From contig NZ_VAJM01000001.1 of the NCBI RefSeq assembly GCF_005771675.1, forward strand, positions 744,001 through 808,000: a stretch of DNA of 64,000 nucleotides, given 5' to 3'. Source of the DNA: Hymenobacter jeollabukensis (GTDB taxonomy: Bacteria > Bacteroidota > Bacteroidia > Cytophagales > Hymenobacteraceae). Positions 17,052 to 26,042 of this stretch are shown in pieces. Numbering within the stretch: the stretch's first letter is position 1; each line of letters opens with the position of its first letter. The position numbers were made by a program, and so were the translations under genes. Below the pieces are notes generated by a model. That model was not told the origin of the DNA. It saw only the letters and a program-made list of their open reading frames with translations, and ran no database searches.

Positions 17052-19751
17052 TCAAATCTTGTAGGCCCGCACCGAGTCCACGTCGAACAGGTATACCACG
17101 CTGTCGACGGGGTCAAAAATGTAGTCCGGGGTGCGGTTTTCCACTTCCACCTGCCCCTCCACCTTGCCGGTAGCCTTGTTGATTTTGAGCAGCTTGAAGC
17201 GGCCGACTTCGTCCCTGTCAGCCTTGGTCAGCACGATGTGGTGCCGCAGCTCGGTGTGAAACGTGCGAGGCCCGCTGTACACGGCTTCGCTGCTGCCCGC
17301 CTCGAAGGCGTGCTGCGCGGCCACCCACGACTGCTTGGTGGCGTGGACTTTGGCCTTGGCCGCGGCATCGGCCGCCTGCGCGGCGGCCTGGCCCGCAATG
17401 GCGCCGGCCACCACCACCGGCGGCGTGAAGTACTGGTTGTACACGATGCGTCCGTTGAAATCCACCTTGGTTACCGACTGCGCCGTAACCACCGCCAGCC
17501 CGTCGTCGAGCAGCTCAAGCTGGGGCGCCTCGTTGTCGAGCAGCTTCAGGGGCAGCTTGTCCTTCAGCAGCAGGGTCTCCTCCCCTTTCTTCGGATTCAC
17601 CCGGCCCAGGTAGCCGTTGGCCCAGAAGTAGGTGTCCTCGCCGGCCTTGAGCTTCACGCGCCCCGCCGGGTCGAAGTAGCGGGTTTTGCCGATGGCCGCG
17701 TAGCCCTGGGGGTTGAAGTACTCCACGCAGCAGGCGCTGAGCAGGCCGATTCCCTGGTCGTTGACGAACAGCTGCACGTTGTCGCCGCTGGTTTTGAAGG
17801 TTTTGTCGGCTTTCAGCTGCAGGGTGGTCAGGTCCACCAGCTTCACCGCCGAGCCCCCGCTCACCACGAACAGGTCGTTGCCGATGGGCTGCATGGCGCC
17901 CGCGTTGCTGATGTCGACCGTGGCCGTGCGCAGCTCCTGGCAGCTGCGCTTGTCGTACACGGCCAGCAGCAGGTCCTTGTCCTTCTTGCCCGACTTGCCG
18001 ACGACCAGCCGGTCCGGGCCCGCGTCGCGGTAGGTGACGAAGGCGCCGGGCAGCTCCGTTTCGCCCGTGAGCTGCCCGGTGCGCACGTTCACGCCGGTGA
18101 GGTAGCCGTTCTGGAGCACGCACACCAGCCCAGGCGTGCCCGTTTCCAGCACCTCAAACGTGGGCTCGGTGGGCGGCAGCAGCTCCGCCACCTTGCCCGA
18201 GCGTTTCAGCGGCAGGTTGTAGAGCAGCTTGCCGCTGGCCGGGTCCAGGGCCGTCACCCCGTAGCTCGACACCACGCACACCTTGCCGTCGGGCAGGGGC
18301 AGAATGCGGGCGGCCTTGGCCCAGGTCGGCGCAATCGGCAGCTCGTGCAGACGCGCGCCCGTCACCTTGTCAAGCAGCAGCGCCCGGGTACCCGCGTCGG
18401 TGGCTTCCCACACCACCAGGTGAGCCGCGTCGATGATGCGGTTTTCCAGCTGCCTGGCCGCCGGGGGGCTGTACACGGCCTTGCCGGTTTCCGAGTTGAG
18501 AATGTACGACTGCAGGTACTCGGAAGAGGCCGACTTGGCCACCACCTGAATCAGCGGGCCGTTGCCGATCAGGTGGGCCGATTTGGTGCGCTCCACCTTG
18601 GTCAGCCACAGCGGCTTGCCGGTGTTCTTGGCCAGGCTCATCACGAAGTTGGCCTTCAGGATGAGGATGTTGCCGTCGGCGTTGAGGTACTTCACCGGCG
18701 CCGGCCCGTTGCCGAGCTTGGCCCACACCTGCTGCCCCGCAGCTACGTCGGCCGCCGGCTCGCGCCGCAGCCGGGCAGGTAGTACCGGCACCGGCGCGGG
18801 CGGCGCATCGGCCAGCCGCGTAGGTACCGGGTCCTGCTCCGGCGCCGCCGTGTCCTCATTAGCTTCGACGGCCACCGCAGCGGGCGAATCCGTCGCAGTG
18901 GCCGTCGTGGGAGCCGGGGCGTTGGGAGCCGGAGGAGCCTCTCCGCCGCCAGTGGCCGCCACGTCGGGCGAGGCCGGCGGTGCGGCTGTAGGCGCCGGGC
19001 TGATAGGAGCCGCTTCGGGCGCGGGTGCCACGGCTTCAGCGGCGGGCGTAGCGGTGGCAGCCGGCGCGGGCACGGGTGGTACCGGCTCCGGGGCAGCCGG
19101 AGCCGCGACGGGCACCGCTTCCGGTGCGGGCGTGGCGGGGCGCTCCTGGGCCACAGCTAGCTGCGAAGTAGCTGGCGCCGGCGCAGTCGGAGCCTCGGGA
19201 GCCGGGGTTGGGGCGGCAACCGGCGTAGCGGGAGCCACTGCCGGAGCGGCAGGCGCCTCCGCCACAACGGCGACGGGGGCGGCTACGAGCGGCTCGGCAG
19301 GGGCGGCCGGGCTGGCTGGCACCACCACCGGAGCCGCAGCCGTGACTGGGGCCGGGGCAGCGGCGGCAGCCGGAGCGGGCGTAGCAGGAGCGGCAGCCGG
19401 CGCAACGGGCGCGGCGGCCGTCTGCTCGGGCACGTTAAACTTTTCCCGCCGGCCCTTCTCGTAGATAATCATCCACACGTCCGTCTTGCGCACGTTGTAG
19501 AGCGGCCCGTCGAGGAAGTCGGACAGGCGGTATTTGATGTGGTCTTCGGTTATCTCGATGACCTTGGCGCTAATCTCGGACTTATCGTTCTTGATAATGA
19601 CGTCCTGGGCGTGGGCGCTGGCAGCCAGCAGCACGCCCCCGCCCATGGCTACCACGCGGCCGGCGCCCAGCCAACGCCGCCACCAGGACCGCTCCGAGCC
19701 GGCCGGCAAGCGCCGGGCGGGCGTCAACTTGCGAGTAGAAGATTGCGACAT
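17052..19751 (-). CDS. Large secreted protein: N-terminal strand domain, Ala/Pro-rich linker, C-terminal beta-propeller-like region
   Basis: 899 residues. The signal region includes a basic stretch and VVAMGGGVLLAASAHA (cleavage near residue 49). Residues about 50-110 form a small domain (DVIIKNDKSEISAKVIEI, KYRLSDFLDGPLYNVRKTDV) seen in many Bacteroidetes secreted proteins. A low-complexity Ala/Pro/Val linker of about 210 residues follows (roughly 115-325), then about 560 residues of repeating strand units such as LIQVVAKSASSEYLQSYILN, HLVVWEATDAGTRALLLDK and VCVVSSYGVTALDPASGKL that resemble PQQ-type propeller blades. No catalytic residues are recognised; a periplasmic or surface scaffold is likely. 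MSQSSTRK at 19751 directly precedes the signal peptide. Confidence 0.8.
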   Translation of the reverse strand: MSQSSTRKLTPARRLPAGSERSWWRRWLGAGRVVAMGGGVLLAASAHAQDVIIKNDKSEISAKVIEITEDHIKYRLSDFLDGPLYNVRKTDVWMIIYEKGRREKFNVPEQTAAAPVAPAAAPATPAPAAAAAPAPVTAAAPVVVPASPAAPAEPLVAAPVAVVAEAPAAPAVAPATPVAAPTPAPEAPTAPAPATSQLAVAQERPATPAPEAVPVAAPAAPEPVPPVPAPAATATPAAEAVAPAPEAAPISPAPTAAPPASPDVAATGGGEAPPAPNAPAPTTATATDSPAAVAVEANEDTAAPEQDPVPTRLADAPPAPVPVLPARLRREPAADVAAGQQVWAKLGNGPAPVKYLNADGNILILKANFVMSLAKNTGKPLWLTKVERTKSAHLIGNGPLIQVVAKSASSEYLQSYILNSETGKAVYSPPAARQLENRIIDAAHLVVWEATDAGTRALLLDKVTGARLHELPIAPTWAKAARILPLPDGKVCVVSSYGVTALDPASGKLLYNLPLKRSGKVAELLPPTEPTFEVLETGTPGLVCVLQNGYLTGVNVRTGQLTGETELPGAFVTYRDAGPDRLVVGKSGKKDKDLLLAVYDKRSCQELRTATVDISNAGAMQPIGNDLFVVSGGSAVKLVDLTTLQLKADKTFKTSGDNVQLFVNDQGIGLLSACCVEYFNPQGYAAIGKTRYFDPAGRVKLKAGEDTYFWANGYLGRVNPKKGEETLLLKDKLPLKLLDNEAPQLELLDDGLAVVTAQSVTKVDFNGRIVYNQYFTPPVVVAGAIAGQAAAQAADAAAKAKVHATKQSWVAAQHAFEAGSSEAVYSGPRTFHTELRHHIVLTKADRDEVGRFKLLKINKATGKVEGQVEVENRTPDYIFDPVDSVVYLFDVDSVRAYKI

Positions 19752-19797
19752 AGGTATGTGGGTTTCGGGCAGGCAGAGCAGGGCAGAGAATTGTCGG

Positions 19798-19813
19798 CAC
19801 TCATATATGAGTG
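19798..19813. promoter_or_regulatory. Perfect 16-bp palindrome in the leader of the 899-residue protein gene
   Basis: CACTCATATATGAGTG, 47 bp upstream of the minus-strand start codon and 23 bp downstream of the -7 box. It could be an operator or an RNA hairpin. Confidence 0.4.
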
Positions 19814-19835
19814 TACATAATTTCTCCTTAAAATA

Positions 19836-19843
19836 CAAACTTA
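19836..19843 (-). promoter_or_regulatory. -7 box of the 899-residue protein gene
   Basis: On the minus strand this reads TAAGTTTG, an exact TAnnTTTG match, in an AT-rich stretch 85 bp upstream of the start. The best TTTG is 25 bp away, slightly long. Confidence 0.5.
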
Positions 19844-20097
19844 CAAAAATTTAGCAGACCCCGCACCGCAAATTTATACTTGTTAATCAGGCTATTATCC
19901 TTGACCAGAATAGATCAGGGGCTTGGGCTCAGAAAAGAAGTGGTAGCACAGCCGAGCCGTTATGGTCGGCCCGGCCAGCTCCCGCTCACATGAAAATGCT
20001 ATAGACAATAGGGGTTAAATACCGCTAGACTTGCATCGCCAAATGACCCGGCTTCGTGACGGTCCGGCGGCTTCGCTTCTTTCCCAACCCATTTGCT

Positions 20098-21657
20098 ATG
20101 AAAACCAACCAAGTAGCCATCATCGGTGGCGGTCCGGCCGGCATTGCCGCCGCCAAATCTCTCCTGGAAGACGGCCTGACGCCCGTCATCATTGAGCAAA
20201 GCGGCGCCCTCGGCGGGCAGTGGCAGCAGGGCGCGGCCCACAGCGGGCAGTGGCCCGGCATGCACGCCAACTCCTGCCACATCAAGATGTCCTTCTCGGA
20301 CTACGACTACCCCACCGGCACGCAGATGTTCCCGACCAACCGGGAGGTGCTGGCCTACCTGCACGACTACGCCCACCATTTCGGCGTCGATGCCCACGTG
20401 CGCTTTCATACCCGCGTCGAGCTGATTGCCCGTGGCCCCGAAAACCAGTACGTGGTGTGGACGGTGAACAAGGACGGGGAGCGGCGCACCGAGCTGTTCG
20501 AGCGCGTCATCGTGGCCACCGGGCGCTACAACAAGCCGCGCTACCCCAACACGCCCGGCCTCGACCACTTCCACGGCCGCGTCATCCACTCGATGGAGTA
20601 CCGCGGGCGCGAGCAGTTCCGCGGGCAGCGGGTGCTGGTGGTCGGCAACAGCATCAGCGGGCTGGAAATTGCCAGCGACCTGGCCAAGGACGAAACCGTT
20701 ACGGTTGTTTCCTCGGCCCGCAAGCCGCGCTACATCGCCCGCAAAATCATGCACGGCGTGCCCACCGACCAGCTGGCCTTCACCCGCTTCGGGGCCTACG
20801 TCAACCAGGCCCTGCCGCCCGCCGAGGCCGCCGAAGGTCTGAAGCAGCTCATCCTGAGCGCCGTGGGCAACCCCGCCGACTTCGGCGGCCTGCGCCCGGC
20901 CGACAGCCTGATGGAAGCCGGCGTGTCGCAGTGCCAGGACTACCTCGACCTGGTACAGGCCGGCCGCATCCGGGCCGTGACGGGCGTGCAGGCCTACGCC
21001 CCCGGCCGGGCCGTGCTCACCGACGGCGAAGTGCTGGAGGTCGACGCCGTCATCCTGGCTACGGGCTACGACCTGCACCTGCCCTTCCTGCACGAAGACC
21101 TGCGCCGGGCCGTGCGCGCCAACCGCCAACACCTGGAGCTGCATCACTTCACCTTCCACCCCGCCCTGCCCGGCTTCGCCTTCATGGGCCTCTACGAGCA
21201 GATCGGCTCCTACTTTGTGACGGCCGAGCTGCAGGCCCGCTGGATTGCGGCCTGCTGGAGCGGGGCCCACCCCACCCCCACCGCCGTCGATATGGCCGTG
21301 GGCCTGGCCGAAGCGCGGCTGCAGCAGGAGCGCGGCCACGCCACCTGCCAGCAAGTGGCCGAAATGATTTCGCACGACCTGGGCGTGGCTCCCAGCATCG
21401 AGCGGTACCCCGAGCTGGCGCCCGAGCTGTTTTTCGGCATGCTGGCCCCGGCCCAGTTCCGCCTCGAAGGCCACGGCCGCCAGCCCGACGCCCGCCAGCG
21501 CTTTGAGCGCAACGTGCGCCACTTCACCGGCGGCCAGCCCCTGCCGCTGGGCGAGCGGGAAATGGGCAGCCTGCTGATGCTGGCCGCCAAGCTGCCCCAC
21601 CATCAGCCGCTGCAGCAGCTGGTGAAGCAGCTGCAGGCCGCCGAAACGCTGGCATAG
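20098..21657 (+). CDS. Flavin-containing monooxygenase-like NAD(P)-binding protein
   Basis: 519 residues. An N-terminal FAD motif (VAIIGGGPAGIAAAKSL, residues 6-22) is followed by a second Rossmann motif (VLVVGNSISGLEIASDLA). The FMO/BVMO fingerprint FxGxxxHxxxY is present as FHGRVIHSMEY, and the ATGY end motif as LATGYD. Such enzymes use NADPH and oxygen to oxygenate nucleophilic N- or S-groups or ketones. Substrate unknown. MKTNQVA at 20098 is chosen because the FAD motif starts five residues later. It is transcribed divergently from the 899-residue protein gene and ends at a terminator. Confidence 0.88.
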   Translation: MKTNQVAIIGGGPAGIAAAKSLLEDGLTPVIIEQSGALGGQWQQGAAHSGQWPGMHANSCHIKMSFSDYDYPTGTQMFPTNREVLAYLHDYAHHFGVDAHVRFHTRVELIARGPENQYVVWTVNKDGERRTELFERVIVATGRYNKPRYPNTPGLDHFHGRVIHSMEYRGREQFRGQRVLVVGNSISGLEIASDLAKDETVTVVSSARKPRYIARKIMHGVPTDQLAFTRFGAYVNQALPPAEAAEGLKQLILSAVGNPADFGGLRPADSLMEAGVSQCQDYLDLVQAGRIRAVTGVQAYAPGRAVLTDGEVLEVDAVILATGYDLHLPFLHEDLRRAVRANRQHLELHHFTFHPALPGFAFMGLYEQIGSYFVTAELQARWIAACWSGAHPTPTAVDMAVGLAEARLQQERGHATCQQVAEMISHDLGVAPSIERYPELAPELFFGMLAPAQFRLEGHGRQPDARQRFERNVRHFTGGQPLPLGEREMGSLLMLAAKLPHHQPLQQLVKQLQAAETLA

Positions 21658-21678
21658 CTAGCTGACCGACCAATTGCC

Positions 21679-21712
21679 GGCCCGGCGGATGCTGCATCCG
21701 CCGGGCCGTTTT
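21679..21712 (+). terminator. Intrinsic terminator of the FMO-like gene
   Basis: GGCCCGGCGGATGC pairs with GCATCCGCCGGGCC and is followed by GTTTTG; it starts 22 bp after the stop. Confidence 0.85.
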
Positions 21713-21773
21713 GCTTCGCTTCATCGGGCCCGGCGAGGACCAGGCAGGGGCTTTCAACCAATCCTGCGGGCAT

Positions 21774-21806
21774 AAAAAAAGAAGCATGCCTGGGGCATGC
21801 TTCTTT
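21774..21806 (-). terminator. Intrinsic terminator of csp copy 1
   Basis: On the minus strand GAAGCATGCC, a short loop and GGCATGCTTC are followed by seven T residues, 25 bp after the csp stop. Confidence 0.88.
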
Positions 21807-21830
21807 ACTCTGCGTAGAGTTCGGTGCAGG

Positions 21831-22025
21831 TTAGGCTACGCGGCGCACTTTTACGGCATTCACGCCCTTGCGGCCCTGCTCCACGTCGAACTCGACTTTG
21901 TCGTTTTCGCGGATTTCATCGATCAGACCGGTTACGTGAACGAACACGTCCTGACCAGTTTCATTGTTTTTGATGAAACCAAACCCTTTGGTCTCATTAA
22001 AGAATTTTACGGTTCCCGTAGCCAT
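21831..22025 (-). CDS. Cold-shock protein, copy 1
   Basis: 64 residues, one complete cold-shock domain. The RNP1-like KGFGFI and RNP2-like VFVHV motifs are intact after MATGTVKFFNETKG. It binds single-stranded RNA/DNA and acts as an RNA chaperone. It is one of three csp genes in 6 kb, all on the minus strand, with the same leader elements (see 22026-22140). The closest paralogue is the copy at 27046. Confidence 0.96.
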   Translation of the reverse strand: MATGTVKFFNETKGFGFIKNNETGQDVFVHVTGLIDEIRENDKVEFDVEQGRKGVNAVKVRRVA

Positions 22026-22140
22026 GATGCATTAGGAAAGTGATGAAAATAAAGCAACTGACAACGACACTGCTCTATCAATTCTGCAAGCGAATAAACG
22101 GTAGCAATGCGCGGCGACTTGCCTTTGAACGGGGGTAAAC
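22026..22140 (-). promoter_or_regulatory. Conserved csp 5' leader, copy 1
   Basis: Contains GCAACTGACAACG (plus-strand 22054-22066) exactly 29 bp from the start codon and TTCTGCAAGCGAA at 22082-22094. A -7-like TACGTTTA on the minus strand lies near 22135. The block is shared with the leaders at 27238 and 27772. Confidence 0.6.
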
Positions 22141-22202
22141 GTACATATTTTTTCTGATTTTTTACCGATGGTTTTGCGCCGATCCGCGAGGCGCCGCCCA
22201 AC

Positions 22203-22661
22203 CTATTTCCGGCTCAGGGGCCAGCTGAAGCCGATTCCGTTGTCGGCGTTGCTGTCGGCCCCGGTGACAGGCGCGGTGTAAGGCTGGGCCTGGCCATCAG
22301 CTCCCACGACGCGCAGATTTTTGTAAGGGATGAAAATGTAGAGCCAGTCGCCATCCTGGTACAGCGGCATGAAAGCGCTAAGGCTCAACTCGGGTTTGGC
22401 GGCAATCAAGGTCGGCGTAGCGGGCCGGATACCACGCATCAGCGTGACTTCCGCATGGGTGAACTGATAGCGCATTTCGGGCGGACACTGCGGATTGGGC
22501 TTGAGCTCCAACGTCACAGCCGGGGCCAGGGCGCTGCCGGTGGCGGGCACGGGCTGGTTGTCGCGCAACACGCTGAGCGCGGGTGCGGGGCAGTTCGTCT
22601 GGGCCCGGGCATTGCCGCTGGCGACCAGCAGCGCCAGGGCCGTAAATAGTTTGGAATACAT
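22203..22661 (-). CDS. Secreted hypothetical protein
   Basis: 152 residues with a signal peptide (MYSKLFTALALLVASGNARA, cleavage before QTNCP). The mature part has strand-like segments (LSVLRDNQPVPATGSALA, VTLELKPNP, FTHAEVTLMRGIRPATPTLI) that look vaguely like an Ig or GldM-type repeat, but no family can be named. Two cysteines (NCPAP and QCPPE) may form a disulphide. It stands alone between csp copy 1 and a membrane acyltransferase gene, all on the minus strand. MYSKLF at 22661 gives the signal peptide. Confidence 0.7.
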   Translation of the reverse strand: MYSKLFTALALLVASGNARAQTNCPAPALSVLRDNQPVPATGSALAPAVTLELKPNPQCPPEMRYQFTHAEVTLMRGIRPATPTLIAAKPELSLSAFMPLYQDGDWLYIFIPYKNLRVVGADGQAQPYTAPVTGADSNADNGIGFSWPLSRK

Positions 22662-22819
22662 GAAAACCGGGTTTTGGTGGATAAGAGCACAAACAACCGG
22701 TGCCGAAGCCACGCAATGACGCTACGGCACCCTTAATCAACGCCTTAAGCTCAGCGGCATTGCCCAGTGTGCCAGGATTCATCGCCCCCTCGCCAGGCCA
22801 GCCAAGGGTGGCAGCCCGC

Positions 22820-24013
22820 CTACAGGTACGACATCCACCAGTAGCGGTGCCGCTGCCGGTAGCCCTCGTACCAGCGGCAGGGCCAGTAGAGCAGCCCTAC
22901 CACCGCCAGCCACACCACGTAGGTGCGCAGCAGGCTGGGCTGATACGCGGCCGGCCACTCGGCCGGGGTCGAGAAGGCGAGGTTAAAGGGCTGCCCGAAG
23001 GCGGCACGCGTCCACAGCCAGCTCCCGCCGCTGATCAGCAGAAGGTGCAGCATATAGTAGAAAAACGGCACCCGCCCGTAGGTGCGCAGCCAGCGGGCCG
23101 GCCGGCTGCTGAGCTGCTCGGCCCCGCTCAGCAGCCACAGCGCCACGCCCAGCGTGAGGCACGCGAACAGCAACGAGGGCGGGTACTTGCTCACGTTCAC
23201 AAACGACAGCACCGTGTACCAGGCGCCGCGCGCCTGCTGGCTCCAGGGCGCCGGGTCGCCGTACCAGTTGGTGGCCCGCAGGGCTCCGAACAGCAGCAAC
23301 GCGGCTGTGCCGGCCACACGCAGCCGCCGGGTGCGCTCGGGCAGCGGCAGCGCAAACCAGGGCCCGATAAGGTAGCCCGCCAGCAGCACGCCCAGCCACG
23401 GCCCGATGGAATAGGCCACCAGCAGCGGCGGCAGCGGCGGCAGGGCCAGCACGAAGGTGTTGTTGTGCAGCAGGGCCCACAGCGCGTTGTGCGCCGTGAC
23501 GGGCTGAATAAACGGCAGCGCGTCGTGGCCCAGCAAAATCAGCGCGGCCAGCCCCAGCAGCACCGGGCGCGGCAGCCAGAGCAGCCCCGCCAGCAGCACC
23601 ATGCCCCAGCCAATGGCCCAGATGACCTGCAGCAGAATCATGCCGTAGTCCCAGTGCAGCACCGGCGCGATGAGCAGCACCTCGGCCGCCACCAGCCACA
23701 GCCCGCGCGTGAGCAAAAACCAGCTGGTGGCCCGGCGGCTGCCGCGGCGCTGCTGGGCCAGCCAGATGCTCACGCCCGCCAGAAACACGAAGGTGGGCGC
23801 GCAGAAGTGCGTAATCCAGCGCGTGAAAAACCACAGCGTGGTGGTCTGCCCCAGGTCCTCGGGCCGAAACGGCGTGGGGCTGAAACAGTCGCGCACGTGG
23901 TCGATGGCCATGATGAGCATGACCAGCCCGCGCACCACGTCGATGGCCTGCACACGAACGGCAGCGGTAGGGGAATTTGCAACGGGCACAGATACGTCGG
24001 CGGCAGGGAGCAT
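22820..24013 (-). CDS. DUF1624/HGSNAT-like integral membrane acyltransferase
   Basis: 397 residues with about ten hydrophobic helices. The N-terminal RVQAIDVVRGLVMLIMAIDHVRDCF is the characteristic first helix of the DUF1624/heparan-alpha-glucosaminide N-acetyltransferase-like family, in which the DH motif supplies the catalytic His. The internal PTFVFLAGVSIWLAQQ and a C-terminal TYGRVPFFYYMLHLLLI also fit. It probably transfers an acyl group across or within the inner membrane to a glycan; the acceptor is unknown. MLPAADV at 24013 is the start nearest the first helix. Confidence 0.85.
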   Translation of the reverse strand: MLPAADVSVPVANSPTAAVRVQAIDVVRGLVMLIMAIDHVRDCFSPTPFRPEDLGQTTTLWFFTRWITHFCAPTFVFLAGVSIWLAQQRRGSRRATSWFLLTRGLWLVAAEVLLIAPVLHWDYGMILLQVIWAIGWGMVLLAGLLWLPRPVLLGLAALILLGHDALPFIQPVTAHNALWALLHNNTFVLALPPLPPLLVAYSIGPWLGVLLAGYLIGPWFALPLPERTRRLRVAGTAALLLFGALRATNWYGDPAPWSQQARGAWYTVLSFVNVSKYPPSLLFACLTLGVALWLLSGAEQLSSRPARWLRTYGRVPFFYYMLHLLLISGGSWLWTRAAFGQPFNLAFSTPAEWPAAYQPSLLRTYVVWLAVVGLLYWPCRWYEGYRQRHRYWWMSYL

Positions 24014-24115
24014 GGGCAGCAAGCCGGACCGTTGGAGTCTGGCGGAGCCCAAGTTAGCGGCTCGCGCCAAACCGCCGCCTCTTCTGCTGCCCCGACTTTT
24101 ACGCCGCCCTCCGCT

Positions 24116-24988
24116 TTAGTCGCTCAGCAGCGTAGTACCCGTCAGTTCCTCGCTCAGCTGCCAGAGTCGGCGGGCGTTTTCGGGCGTGTTGAAGGGGTTC
24201 TTCACGGCCTGGGTCCGCTGCTTGGCGTAGTAGCCCCCGCTGCTGCGGCCGGCGGCCGGGTCGGTGGCCAGGAAAAGCGTGGTGGCGGCGCCCTGCTCCG
24301 GCGTGCTCAGGAATGGCCGGATAAGGGGCAGCACCCGCGCCATCATGCTCTTGCCGCCCGCCCCGAAGGCCGTGGCCACCACGCCCGGGTGCAGGGCGTT
24401 GGTCACCACGTTATCGATGCCATGGGCGCGCAGGCGGCGGGCCAGCTCCTGCGTGAACATGATGTTGTAGAGCTTGGCGTTGGCGTAGGCAAGGGTGGTG
24501 TCGTAGTGCCGCTCGTGCTGAAAATCCCCGAAATCGGGCCGGGCCTGCTGGTGTAGGGCCGACGACACGTTGATGACGCGGGCCGCCGGGCTCTGGCGCA
24601 GCCGGTCGATCAGCAGGCTGGTGAGCAGGAAGGGGCCGAGGTGGTTGGTGGCCAGGCTGAAGTCGAGGCCCTGGGGCGTGCGGCGGCGCTCATCGGGCGG
24701 CAGCAGGCCGGCGTTGTTGATGAGCACGTCGAGGCGCGGGTAGCGGGCGTTGAATTCGGCGGCGGCGCGGCGCACCTGCTCGAAGTCGGCCAGGTCGGCC
24801 AGCAGCACGTCGACCTGCGCCCCGGGCACGGCCGCCTCGATGCGGGCCTGGGTAGCGGCGGCTTTGTCGGCGCTGCGGGCCAGCAGCACTACCTGGGCGC
24901 CGCGACGGGCCAGTTCGCGGGCGGTTACTTCGCCAATGCCCGAGGTGGCACCGGTGACGAGGACGATTTGATCGGAGAGTTCAGGCAT
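24116..24988 (-). CDS. Short-chain dehydrogenase (retinol-dehydrogenase-like)
   Basis: 290 residues. TGATSGIG near residues 12-19, NNAGLL in the middle, a catalytic serine in INVSSALH and YANAKLYN with the Tyr-x3-Lys pair. The layout resembles bacterial retinol dehydrogenase/WW-oxidoreductase-like SDRs. NADP-dependent; substrate unknown. MPELSDQ at 24988 is close to the nucleotide-binding strand and is the preferred start. It lies 102 bp upstream of the DUF1624 gene on the same strand. Confidence 0.9.
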   Translation of the reverse strand: MPELSDQIVLVTGATSGIGEVTARELARRGAQVVLLARSADKAAATQARIEAAVPGAQVDVLLADLADFEQVRRAAAEFNARYPRLDVLINNAGLLPPDERRRTPQGLDFSLATNHLGPFLLTSLLIDRLRQSPAARVINVSSALHQQARPDFGDFQHERHYDTTLAYANAKLYNIMFTQELARRLRAHGIDNVVTNALHPGVVATAFGAGGKSMMARVLPLIRPFLSTPEQGAATTLFLATDPAAGRSSGGYYAKQRTQAVKNPFNTPENARRLWQLSEELTGTTLLSD

Positions 24989-25112
24989 CAGAAATAGGCT
25001 TACGTGGTGGCTGCCAGGGCCGACGCAGCAGCCGAGCAAATACTTTACGCTCAGCCGTTATTCGCACTTAGAACCGGCTCCGTCTGGAAGTTTGGTTACC
25101 AGTGACCAGCAG

Positions 25113-25219
25113 AACGTCATGCTGAGCGGAGTCGAAGCATCTCTACCACTTCGTTGAATTTAGTATCAGGCGAAGCGGTAGAGATGCTTCGGCAAGCGGA
25201 CGTCAGATGAAGCATGACG
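25113..25219. repeat. Palindromic intergenic repeat, family 1 copy C
   Basis: Starts AACGTCATGCTGAGCGGAG and ends GAAGCATGACG. Inner inverted arms TCGAAGCATCTCTACC and GGTAGAGATGCTTCG. The two outer halves differ: the left carries the TGAGCGGAGTCGA variant, the right the GCGGACGTCAGATGAAG variant. It lies between two minus-strand genes. Confidence 0.85.
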
Positions 25220-25292
25220 CCCTTTTGACTACTGTTCTGATTCCTTGCCCACAGGTTCAGCCCGTTTCCAGCCGACGCGACTCCGCCTGCCT

Positions 25293-25901
25293 TTACCCCG
25301 CGCCGCCGGCAGCGGCGGCCGGTTGCCAGCCCGTCAGCGCGGCCCAGTGCGTGGCGGCTTGGTAGATCAGGTGAAACACCGGCTCTTTCAGGTACAGGTA
25401 GCCGTCGATGCTGGCCGGGAACAGCGCGGCGGCGCGCTGCTTCAGCAGCTCGTACTCGCGGCGGGCCGTCGGCTCGGCGCGCAGGTAGTCGCGAAACAGC
25501 AGGGCGAAGCGGGCGTTGAAGCGGCCATCCTCGCGCAGGTGCAGATGCAGGCGCCGCTCCCCGGCCGGCTCGCGCAGGTACAGCTTGCGCAGCTCCGGCG
25601 AGTCGGCGGGCAGGTCGTGAAACTGGTCGTACTGCCACTCCCGCCCCTGCCGAAACCCCGCCCGCCACAGCGGCGGCAGCAGCTCCGCCGCCGCCGCTTC
25701 CAGGTCCGGCACGGTCAGCTGCACGTCGATGACGTCCTTGGCGCTGAGCCCCGGCACGGCCGTGGAGCCAATGTGCTCGATGCCAAGCGCCACCGGTCCG
25801 ACCAGGGCCCGCAGACAGGCAGCAAGGGCGGCAAACTCAACGGCCCAACCGGGCTGGTACGGCACCAGCACGACTGGTCGGGAAGGCGCGAAATCAGGCA
25901 T
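25293..25901 (-). CDS. GrpB family protein (UPF0157 nucleotidyltransferase-like)
   Basis: 202 residues. VVLVPYQPGWAVEFAALAA, then GIEHIGSTAVPGLSAKDVIDV, which is the GrpB/UPF0157 signature (the HIGSTAVPG loop and the catalytic-like acidic residue of the nucleotidyltransferase fold). LREPAGERRLHLHL is also typical. Biochemical role is poorly known. MPDFAPS at 25901 is chosen; the family normally starts here. Confidence 0.9.
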   Translation of the reverse strand: MPDFAPSRPVVLVPYQPGWAVEFAALAACLRALVGPVALGIEHIGSTAVPGLSAKDVIDVQLTVPDLEAAAAELLPPLWRAGFRQGREWQYDQFHDLPADSPELRKLYLREPAGERRLHLHLREDGRFNARFALLFRDYLRAEPTARREYELLKQRAAALFPASIDGYLYLKEPVFHLIYQAATHWAALTGWQPAAAAGGAG

Positions 25902-26042
25902 GGCAGGTGGGAAAGGTCCGCGGCAAATATGCACCCGCCGCCGTTGCGCCCGCGCCCCCGCCCATAACCTTCCGGGATGCGCGGGGGTATTGTAGCCGCG
26001 GCCCCACCCCGGGCGCCCGCACCACCATTTCTCCCGCCTTTC

